Source: Rhodospirillales bacterium (GTDB taxonomy: Bacteria > Pseudomonadota > Alphaproteobacteria > JAREAF01). Taken from it: a DNA stretch of 9,339 bases. A program made the position numbers and the translations under genes. This document shows, piece after piece, positions 1 through 5,442 of this stretch (positions within the stretch are counted from its first letter, which is position 1; each line of letters begins with the position of its first letter). The stretch lies in contig JAREAF010000077.1 in the NCBI GenBank assembly GCA_029240475.1, forward strand, positions 1 to 9,339, written 5' to 3'. Below the pieces are notes generated by a model. It was not told the origin of the DNA and did not search any database. It worked only from the letters and a program-made list of their open reading frames with translations.

Positions 1-1
1 C

Positions 2-1273
2 ATGAGCGCGCGCTGCCGGGGCTGCGGCGCGCCGGCCAAGCCCGGGCCGGCCTGGCGTTGTCCCGATTGCGGCGAGCGGCGCAGCATCGCCCATCCCGAG
101 CTGGACCGGCTCTCGATTGCGCACATCGATTGCGACGCCTTCTACGCCACCGTCGAGAAGCGCGACGATCCCTCGCTGAGGCGCAAGCCGGTGATCGTCG
201 GCGGCAGCCATCGGGGCGTGGTCGCCGCCTGCTGCTATGTGGCGCGCCTGTCGGGCGTGCGCTCGGCGATGCCGATGTTCAAGGCGCTGAAGCTCTGCCC
301 GGATGCGGTGGTGATCCCGCCCAACATGGCCAAGTACCGCGCCGTCGGGGAGCAGGTGCGCCAGCTCATGCTGACCGCCACGCCGCTGGTCGAGCCGCTC
401 TCGATCGACGAGGCCTTTCTCGACCTGACCGGAACCGAAGGGCTGCATGGCGGCCCTGCCGCGCGCACGCTGGTCCGCCTCGCGCGCCGCATCGAGGAGG
501 AGATCGGCATCACGGTGTCGATCGGGCTCGCCCCGAACAAGTTCCTCGCCAAGATTGCCTCCGATCTCGACAAGCCGCGCGGCTTTGCCGTCATAGGCAA
601 AACCGAGGCGCGGGAATTCCTGGCCCCGCGGCCGGTCGGGCTCATCTTCGGGGTCGGCGAGGCGATGCGGCGCCAGCTCGCCGCGCGCGGGGTGGTGACC
701 ATCGGCCAGCTCCAGCAGATGAGCGAGCGCACCCTCTCGGCCGAGTTCGGCGCCATGGGACGGCGGCTCTACCGCTTCGCGCGGGGCGAGGACGACCGCA
801 AGGTGGATCCGAATGCGCCGACGAAGAGCGTCTCGGCGGAAACCACCTTCGACGAGGACCTCTCCGCCAAGGAGGCGCTCCTGGCCGAATTGTGGCCGCT
901 GGCGCAGACCGTCGCGCGCCGGCTGAAGAGCGCGGAGCTGGCCGCGCAGACCGTGGCGGTGAAGCTCAAGACGGCGGATTTCCGCATTCTGACCCGCCAC
1001 CGCCGCCTCGCCGATCCGACGCAGCTCGCCGAGACGCTCTACCAGGCCGCCAAGCCGCTGGTCGAGCGCGAGGCCGATGGGCGGGCCTTCCGGCTGATCG
1101 GCATCGGCGCGGAGACGCTGGTGGAGGGCGTGCTGGCGGACCCGCCCGACCTCCTCGACGCCCGCACCGCCCGAAGCACCGGCATCGAGCGCGCGATCGA
1201 CCGGGTAGAGGCGGAGCTGGGGCCGGGCCTCCTGATGCGCGGCCGCGGCTTCAAGCCGAAGGAGCCCGGCTGA
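2..1273 (+). CDS. dinB: DNA polymerase IV (Y-family translesion polymerase) with N-terminal zinc-ribbon-like extension
   Basis: Error-prone polymerase that copies past damaged template bases. The 423-residue product opens with a CxxC-x11-CxxC cluster (C5, C8, C20, C23), probably a small zinc ribbon, an extension I know from rhizobial-type DinB proteins. The palm follows: the metal-binding DxD pair is D43/D45 in the HIDCDAFYATVE block, Y48 sits at the steric-gate position that limits ribonucleotide entry, and SIDEAFLD (134-141) supplies D136/E137. The thumb (about 200-270) and little finger (about 275-365) follow, including the GVG helix-hairpin-helix around 216-218. Where related polymerases carry a QLxLF-type clamp-binding peptide this one reads PDLLD (382-386), so beta-clamp docking may be weak. 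The visible ATG sits one base into the window; the cysteine cluster begins right after it, so it is probably the real start, but its ribosome binding site is outside and a longer N-terminus cannot be excluded. Confidence 0.95.
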   Translation: MSARCRGCGAPAKPGPAWRCPDCGERRSIAHPELDRLSIAHIDCDAFYATVEKRDDPSLRRKPVIVGGSHRGVVAACCYVARLSGVRSAMPMFKALKLCPDAVVIPPNMAKYRAVGEQVRQLMLTATPLVEPLSIDEAFLDLTGTEGLHGGPAARTLVRLARRIEEEIGITVSIGLAPNKFLAKIASDLDKPRGFAVIGKTEAREFLAPRPVGLIFGVGEAMRRQLAARGVVTIGQLQQMSERTLSAEFGAMGRRLYRFARGEDDRKVDPNAPTKSVSAETTFDEDLSAKEALLAELWPLAQTVARRLKSAELAAQTVAVKLKTADFRILTRHRRLADPTQLAETLYQAAKPLVEREADGRAFRLIGIGAETLVEGVLADPPDLLDARTARSTGIERAIDRVEAELGPGLLMRGRGFKPKEPG

Positions 1274-1280
1274 TCGATCA
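1271..1280. repeat. 10-bp perfect palindrome containing both convergent stop codons
   Basis: TGATCGATCA is its own reverse complement. Its first three bases are the dinB stop and its last three, read on the minus strand, are the stop of the EipB-like gene, so the two reading frames end four bases apart. It is too short and lacks a T-tract to be a convincing terminator by itself. Confidence 0.9.
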
Positions 1281-2090
1281 GCAGCCCGGAGGGGGCAGCT
1301 TCTCCAGCTGCTTCAGGATCGTCCGCACCGCGAAATCGCCATATTGCAGCACGAGATCCTCTGCGACGCCGTTGCGGTATAGCCGCAGATTCTGCTCGTG
1401 CTCGGGCTCGAGCTCCTTGCTCCCGTGCGGGAAGAAGGCGAGGCCAAGGCGCCAGGACGGTACGCCGGCAAGATCCTTCGGTGTCTTCTCATCGGTGGGA
1501 GCGTCGGTGCGCTTTCCCATGATCACGCCCACCCCGAACAGGCCCTGCTCGTCCGACCCGTCGAAGACCTCGCTCCAGAAGAGGTGCTCCCCAGCTTCCG
1601 CCAGCTCCAGCACCTTGATCGTGTGCGCGGTCGGGAACAGGGTGCCCGCCGGCAGCTCGACCTCCCGGCGCTCCGGCTCGGTGTAATGGGCCGCCCCCGC
1701 TTGGCCGGGCCCTTGCAGCTCGGCCGAGCCGCGCAGCGCCTCCTGCTCCTGCCCGTCCTGCATGCGGCGCACGAAGAAGCCGTATTTCAGCCCGTTCTTG
1801 GCCTCCCAGCTGTTGAGCGTCCAGCCGAAATCGGTGCTCTCGCCCGTCGAGTAATAGACGGTCATCGCCATCTTCTGAGTGATCGACCAGCCATCGCAGC
1901 TGTCCCGCCATTCGAACATCATGAAGCCTTCCACGTCGGCGATGTTGCTGCGGCCTTCCGCCTGGTCCAGCTCCATCTCGTAGACGGCGCGGTGCGGCAG
2001 AATCTCGGCCCCGGCCGCGGCCGCGGGGACGGCCGGCAGAGTTGCGGTCGCGACCAAGAGGGCGCAGCCAAGAGCACGCGGACGTGTCAT
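1278..2090 (-). CDS. eipB: EipB-like periplasmic cell-envelope integrity protein (DUF1849)
   Basis: Secreted protein of the DUF1849/EipB family. In Brucella, EipB is a periplasmic spiral beta-barrel protein needed for envelope stress resistance. I chose the ATG at 2090 (270 residues) because it gives a clean signal peptide: basic MTRPR, a hydrophobic Ala/Leu stretch, and an AAA-type cleavage site near residue 26. A GTG 42 bases upstream would add a charged, histidine-containing stretch that does not fit an export signal. The Shine-Dalgarno is weak. The mature part matches the family along its length: ILPHRAVYEMEL near its start, the DSCDGW block with C65, a GWTLNSWE region, and a C-terminal GDFAVRTILKQLEKLPPPGC. 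C65 and the terminal C270 correspond to the conserved cysteines that form the family's disulfide. It is divergent from the dehydrogenase gene and convergent with dinB, so probably monocistronic. Membership is clear; the role is transferred from Brucella. Confidence 0.88.
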   Translation of the reverse strand: MTRPRALGCALLVATATLPAVPAAAAGAEILPHRAVYEMELDQAEGRSNIADVEGFMMFEWRDSCDGWSITQKMAMTVYYSTGESTDFGWTLNSWEAKNGLKYGFFVRRMQDGQEQEALRGSAELQGPGQAGAAHYTEPERREVELPAGTLFPTAHTIKVLELAEAGEHLFWSEVFDGSDEQGLFGVGVIMGKRTDAPTDEKTPKDLAGVPSWRLGLAFFPHGSKELEPEHEQNLRLYRNGVAEDLVLQYGDFAVRTILKQLEKLPPPGC

Positions 2091-2158
2091 GTGCCTATGG
2101 GATCCGGCTGGGGGGACGGCGCGATGAGACACAACGGGTTCGCAATTATGTCATGCCG

Positions 2159-2189
2159 CCGGCCGCACCGATAGTATCGTCCCGGCCGG
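2159..2189. promoter_or_regulatory. Bipartite 31-bp dyad in the divergent eipB-like / dehydrogenase intergenic region
   Basis: The outer arms CCGGCCG (2159-2165) and CGGCCGG (2183-2189) are perfect inverted repeats. Inside them, separated by three unpaired bases on each side, is a second perfect dyad CGATA-G-TATCG (2169-2179) with the same centre at 2174. The centre lies 63 bases before the dehydrogenase ATG and 84 bases before the eipB-like ATG. TTTT follows the right arm, so a weak terminator or attenuator is possible, but no upstream plus-strand gene needs one. Its position between divergent genes favours an operator for a dimeric regulator; the regulator is unknown. A CATAAT-like -10 for the minus gene (2145-2150) has no good -35. 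Confidence 0.45.
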
Positions 2190-2236
2190 TTTTGCCTACC
2201 CTTCGCCGCAACCGCCGACCGCAAGAGCCGAGAGCC

Positions 2237-3202
2237 ATGGCCAAGAAGCCCGTCGTCCTCGTCACCCGCAAGCTCCCCCAAGCCGTCCATGAACGCCTGA
2301 AGCGCGACTATGAGCCGCGGCTGAACCTTGAGGACCGGCTCTACAGCGGCGAGGACCTCGTCCGGCTGGCCGAAGGCGCCGACGCCCTGCTGCCGTGCCC
2401 AACCGACAAGCTGACGGCCGCGGTGATCGAGAAGCTGCCGGCGTCGATCAAGATCATCTCGACCTTCTCGGTCGGCTACGAGCATATCGACTGCGCCGCC
2501 GCCAAGGCGCGCGGCGTCCTCGTGACCAACACTCCGGACGTCCTCACCGACGCGACCGCCGACATCACCATGCTCCTGCTGCTGGGGGCCGCCCGCCGCG
2601 CCTATGAGGGCGAGCGCATGGTGCGGGAGGCGACCTGGTCGAGCTGGGCGCCGACGGGCATGCTCGGGACCCACGTGACCGGCAAGCGGCTCGGCATCTT
2701 CGGCATGGGCCGGATCGGCCGGGCGGTGGCCAAGCGCGCGCGCGGCTTCGAGATGCAGATCCATTACTCCAACCGCCGCCGCCTGCCCGCCGACCAGGAG
2801 CACGGCGCCGTGTTCCACGAAACCGCCGAGGACATGCTCCCGCATTGCGACTTCCTGTCGATCAACTGCCCGGCGAGCGCCGAGACCTATCATTGGCTCA
2901 ACGCCGAACGCATCCGGCTGCTGCCGAAAGGCGCGATCGTCGTCAACACCGCGCGCGGCACCATCGTCGATGACGAGGCGCTGATCGGCGCGCTCAAATC
3001 GGGTCATCTCGCCGCCGCCGGGCTCGACGTGTTCGAGAACGAGCCGAACATCAATCCGAACTACCGGCCGCTGCAGAACACCTTCCTGCTGCCGCATCTG
3101 GGCAGCGCGACGACCGACACGCGCAACGGCATGGGCTTCCGGGCGCTCGACAATCTGGATGCCTATTTCGCCGGCAAGACGCCGCCGGACCGGGTGGCGT
3201 GA
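2237..3202 (+). CDS. D-2-hydroxyacid dehydrogenase, glyoxylate/hydroxypyruvate reductase type
   Basis: Cytosolic NAD(P)-dependent dehydrogenase of 321 residues, normal length for the family, likely reducing glyoxylate or hydroxypyruvate to glycolate or glycerate. The substrate loop is FSVGYEHID (77-85). The Rossmann nucleotide site is GMGRIG (156-161). After the second beta strand comes YSNRRR (177-182), where the basic residues, in place of an acidic residue, suggest preference for NADPH. The catalytic triad is visible: R240 in NTARG, E269 in ENEP and H287 in LPHLGSAT. The ATG at 2237 was chosen because the conserved N-terminal strand (KKPVVLVTRKLP) starts immediately after it; the open frame continues upstream to 2042 but that part is Arg/Pro-rich and overlaps the divergent gene. 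A weak AAGAG lies nine bases before the ATG. The stop codon is the first triplet of the hairpin that follows. The exact substrate (GyaR, GhrB or another 2-ketoacid) cannot be settled from sequence. Confidence 0.9.
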   Translation: MAKKPVVLVTRKLPQAVHERLKRDYEPRLNLEDRLYSGEDLVRLAEGADALLPCPTDKLTAAVIEKLPASIKIISTFSVGYEHIDCAAAKARGVLVTNTPDVLTDATADITMLLLLGAARRAYEGERMVREATWSSWAPTGMLGTHVTGKRLGIFGMGRIGRAVAKRARGFEMQIHYSNRRRLPADQEHGAVFHETAEDMLPHCDFLSINCPASAETYHWLNAERIRLLPKGAIVVNTARGTIVDDEALIGALKSGHLAAAGLDVFENEPNINPNYRPLQNTFLLPHLGSATTDTRNGMGFRALDNLDAYFAGKTPPDRVA

Positions 3203-3287
3203 TTCAGAAGTCAGAAGACAGAAGTCAGAAGTCAGATTCAATGCTTGCTATCTGACTTCTGACTTCTGATCACTGACTTCTGAATCA
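3200..3287. repeat. Long imperfect inverted repeat made of 7-bp units between convergent genes
   Basis: Left arm 3200-3214 pairs perfectly with 3273-3287 (15 bp). After a 4x4 internal mismatch (3215-3218 against 3269-3272), 3219-3237 pairs perfectly with 3250-3268 (19 bp), leaving a 12-base loop (3238-3249). The left arm is a tandem heptamer: CAGAAGT at 3205, CAGAAGA at 3212, then CAGAAGT at 3219 and 3226, then a partial unit. The right arm carries the complement ACTTCTG at 3255, 3262 and 3276, with a diverged unit at 3269. The element is distinctly AT-richer than its surroundings. The outer TGA on each strand is the stop codon of the dehydrogenase and of the MttB-like gene respectively. No T-tract follows on either strand, so a transcript-end stabilising or REP-like dispersed element is at least as likely as a bidirectional intrinsic terminator. 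No convincing target-site duplication is seen. Confidence 0.92.
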
Positions 3288-4814
3288 CGGCGGCGGGTTC
3301 GTCTCCAGCTCCGGGCGGCGGCGGGCGATGTAGTCCTCGATCGCCTCGGCGACGGCCGGGTCAGTCGCCGGCGGCTCGTAGTCGGCCAGGAGCTGCTTCC
3401 AGATCGCATTGGCGCGCTCGGTCGCGGTCTTGGCGCCCGCTTCGCGCCAGGTCTCGAAGTTCCGCCAGTCCGACAGCATCGGCTGATAGAAGGCCGTCTC
3501 GTAGCGCGCCAGCGTGTGCGCCGCGCCGAAGAAATGCCCGCCCGGCCCGACCTCGCGGATGGCGTCGAGCGCGAGCGTGTCCTCGCTGACCTCGAGCGGC
3601 TGCAGGAACTCGGCCATCTCCTGCAGAAGCTCGGCGTCGAGCACCATCTTCTCGTAGGAGGCGACGAGCCCGCCTTCGAGCCAGCCCGCGCCGTGATAGA
3701 CGAGGTTGGTGTGGGCGAGCACCGTGGCCCAGAGCGACATCGATGACTCATAGGCGGCCTGCGCATCGACCGCCGTCGCGGAATTCACGTTGGAGGAGCG
3801 GTAGGGGAGCCGATAGCGCCGCGCGAGTTGGCCGCCCGCCAGCACCGCCTTGGCATATTCGGGCGTCCCGAATGCGGGCGCTCCGGTGCGCATGTCGACA
3901 TTCGAGGTGAAGCCGCCATAGACCGCCGGCGCGCCCGGCCGGACCATCTGCATGAAGGCGATGAGGCCGATGGCCTCGGCATTCTGCAGCGCCAGGGCGC
4001 CGGCGAGGCTGACGGGGCTCATCGCGCCCGCGAGCGTGAAGGGCGTCACCACCACCGGCTGGCCGTGGCGCGCCATCTCCATCAGCCCTTGCAGCATCGG
4101 CCCGTCGACCCGACGCGGCGAGTTGGTGTTGACGATGGTCAGCAGCCCCGGCCGGCCGGACATCTGCTCCAAACTCAGCCCGCGCGAGATCGAATTGATC
4201 GCGATTCCGTCGGCGATGCGCTCGCGCCCCAGCGCCGAGGCCTGCCACACCCGGTCGGTCAAGAGGGCGTAGCTCTTGTAGACGTCGAGGTGCCGCGTCG
4301 CCGCGGGCTGGTCGATCGCCGCGACCGGCGCACCGGCCAGGAGATGGATGGCGTTGAGGCTCTGCGCCAGCTTCAAGAGCTCCTGCAGGTCGGCGAGCGT
4401 CCCTGGCCGGCGGCCGCGATCGAGGTCCGAGCAGTTCGGCGGGCCCGCGACGGAGCTGAAGCAGATGGCATTGCCGCCCATCACGAGGTTGCGCTGCGGA
4501 TTGCGGGCCTCCAGAGCGAATTGGGAGGGGGCTTTGGCGAGCCACTCCAGCACGAGGCCGCGGTCCATCCGCACCATGCGGCTCTCCGGGTCGATCCGCG
4601 CGCCCTCTCCGCGCAGGATCTCCAGCGCCTCATCATCCAGGAACTGCAGGCCGACCTCTTCCAGGATGCGCAGCGAAGTGAGGTGGATCGCCTCGATCTG
4701 GTCCGCGCTCAGGATCTCCAGCGGGGGATAAGGGCTGCGCAGCAGCCGGAACGGGCGCTGGGAGATGCGCGCGCCGTCCTTTCGTTGCGACCGCCGTTGG
4801 GAGAGCCGAGCCAT
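3285..4814 (-). CDS. MttB/COG5598-family corrinoid-dependent methyltransferase homologue, non-pyrrolysine
   Basis: This 509-residue protein belongs to the trimethylamine methyltransferase MttB superfamily. Family enzymes take a methyl group from a methylamine or quaternary amine (trimethylamine, glycine betaine and similar) and pass it to a corrinoid protein. Typical features are the basic N-terminus, the PYPPLEILSADQIEAIHLTSLRILEEVG opening (about 29-55), the FSSVAGPPNCSDLDRGRRPGTLADL segment (about 118-142), glycine-rich barrel strands such as PAVYGGFTSNVDMRTGAP, and the late YHGAGWLEGGLVASYEKMVLDAE block. The frame has no internal amber codon, so it is not a pyrrolysine-dependent trimethylamine enzyme and resembles the MtgB-like branch. 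No corrinoid protein, reactivase or tetrahydrofolate methyltransferase gene is in the window. AAGGAG seven bases before the ATG fixes the start. The C-terminus is set by a TGA inside the intergenic hairpin. Family is firm; substrate is unknown. Confidence 0.87.
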   Translation of the reverse strand: MARLSQRRSQRKDGARISQRPFRLLRSPYPPLEILSADQIEAIHLTSLRILEEVGLQFLDDEALEILRGEGARIDPESRMVRMDRGLVLEWLAKAPSQFALEARNPQRNLVMGGNAICFSSVAGPPNCSDLDRGRRPGTLADLQELLKLAQSLNAIHLLAGAPVAAIDQPAATRHLDVYKSYALLTDRVWQASALGRERIADGIAINSISRGLSLEQMSGRPGLLTIVNTNSPRRVDGPMLQGLMEMARHGQPVVVTPFTLAGAMSPVSLAGALALQNAEAIGLIAFMQMVRPGAPAVYGGFTSNVDMRTGAPAFGTPEYAKAVLAGGQLARRYRLPYRSSNVNSATAVDAQAAYESSMSLWATVLAHTNLVYHGAGWLEGGLVASYEKMVLDAELLQEMAEFLQPLEVSEDTLALDAIREVGPGGHFFGAAHTLARYETAFYQPMLSDWRNFETWREAGAKTATERANAIWKQLLADYEPPATDPAVAEAIEDYIARRRPELETNPPP

Positions 4815-4922
4815 GCGGAGTCTCCTTGTCTTCTCGCCGCTCAGGATAGCGCGAAACGGCAGCGGCGATCTGTCCTCTCCTCAGCCCTTCCCCTGGAGCC
4901 GCATCCTGCATAGCGTTCGACC
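4815..4922. promoter_or_regulatory. 108-bp divergent intergenic region, shared promoter zone
   Basis: This gap separates the start codons of the minus-strand MttB-like gene and the plus-strand copper chaperone, so both promoters should lie here or within the neighbouring coding ends. Apart from the AAGGAG site I see no clear -35/-10 pair, no EcfG-type GGAAC/CGTT spacing and no strong dyad. Confidence 0.5.
4822..4827 (-). promoter_or_regulatory. Strong Shine-Dalgarno of the MttB-family gene
   Basis: Read on the minus strand this is AAGGAG, with seven bases before the ATG at 4814. It is the best ribosome binding site in the window and decides the start of the methyltransferase gene. Confidence 0.8.
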
Positions 4923-5384
4923 ATGCTTCTGCGCCCGCTCGTATTCGCCGGATTCCTGCTGTGCGCCGCCGCCGTCACCCAGGCCGAGGAGCGCGTGGGC
5001 GACATCCGCATTCTCGCCGCCTGGGCGCGCGCGACGCCCGGCCCCACCGCGGCCGTTTATCTCGAGCTGCGGAACGAGGGCAGCGAGCCGGACCGCCTCA
5101 CCGGCGCGTCCACGCAGTTGGCCAAGCGCATCGAGTTCCACGAGCACCGCAGCTCGGCCGGGGTCATGAGCATGGCGGCGGTGCCGGAGATCGTGCTGCC
5201 GCCGCACACGACCGTGCGCCTCGCGCCGGGAAAGGTGCATCTCATGCTCTTCGGCTTGGGGCGGCCGCTGAAGCCGGGAGACCGGTTTGCGCTGACGCTG
5301 AGGTTCGAGCGGGCTGGCGAGGTCGAAGTCGAAGCGCTCACGGGCGGAGCGGGAGCGCTCGAGGCGCCTCACGATCTTGATTGA
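4923..5384 (+). CDS. PCu(A)C-type periplasmic copper chaperone (DUF461)
   Basis: Exported copper-binding protein of 153 residues. Family members carry Cu(I) in the periplasm and help load the CuA centre of cytochrome c oxidase. The canonical ligand pattern H-x10-M-x21-H-x-M is present exactly: H73, M84, H106 and M108, with H75 and M82 as extra possible ligands. The surrounding FHEH, LPPHTTVRLAPGKVHLMLFGL and LKPGDRFALTLRFE blocks are typical of the cupredoxin-like fold. The N-terminus is a signal peptide (MLLRPLVFAGFLLCAAAVTQA) with likely cleavage after A21; C14 is preceded by Leu and does not make a lipobox. The Shine-Dalgarno before the ATG is poor. A histidine kinase gene follows 58 bases downstream in the same direction. 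No Sco protein or oxidase subunit is in view, so the oxidase link rests on family knowledge. Confidence 0.92.
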   Translation: MLLRPLVFAGFLLCAAAVTQAEERVGDIRILAAWARATPGPTAAVYLELRNEGSEPDRLTGASTQLAKRIEFHEHRSSAGVMSMAAVPEIVLPPHTTVRLAPGKVHLMLFGLGRPLKPGDRFALTLRFERAGEVEVEALTGGAGALEAPHDLD

Positions 5385-5393
5385 GCTTTGAGG

Positions 5394-5433
5394 CGGTGCA
5401 GCATTAAATTGCGCGCAAACTGCACCGGTTTGC
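5394..5433 (+). promoter_or_regulatory. Overlapping alternative inverted repeats ahead of the histidine kinase
   Basis: CGGTGCAG (5394-5401) pairs with CTGCACCG (5420-5427) across 18 bases. A second hairpin pairs GCAAAC (5415-5420) with GTTTGC (5428-5433) across seven bases. They share base 5420 and the second loop is the first hairpin's right arm, so they could be mutually exclusive in RNA; equally, the first could be a protein-binding dyad. A possible promoter, TTGAGC (5381-5386) with 17 bases to TTAAAT (5404-5409), overlaps the first repeat but is a weak match. Both stems are short and chance is a real alternative. Confidence 0.3.
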
Positions 5434-5442
5434 CAAAAGATT

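Noticed and set aside
58..1686. 542-codon plus-strand open frame across dinB and into the eipB-like gene
   Set aside because: Arg/Ala/Gly-rich translation without domains; a GC-rich frame shadow of dinB and the convergent gene.
2042..2236. N-terminal extension of the dehydrogenase to an upstream ATG
   Set aside because: It would overlap the divergent gene's signal peptide region and adds an Arg/Pro-rich stretch with no match to the family; the ATG at 2237 gives the normal length.
2087..3241. 384-codon minus-strand open frame opposite the dehydrogenase
   Set aside because: Antisense shadow; the plus frame carries the intact catalytic and Rossmann motifs.
3200..3287. CRISPR-like or minisatellite array
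   Set aside because: Units are only 7 bp with no spacers and lie in two inverted arms, so it is a hairpin of tandem units and not a CRISPR array.
3196..3292. Target-site duplication GGCG flanking the hairpin, as for a MITE
   Set aside because: GGCG is just outside the left end but offset by one base on the right, and such tetramers are common in this GC-rich sequence.
3285..4814. Pyrrolysine-encoding trimethylamine methyltransferase
   Set aside because: No in-frame amber codon exists anywhere in the 509-codon frame.
3828..4913. 361-codon plus-strand open frame opposite the MttB-like gene
   Set aside because: His/Arg/Asp-rich shadow without recognisable features; the minus frame has the family motifs and an excellent Shine-Dalgarno.
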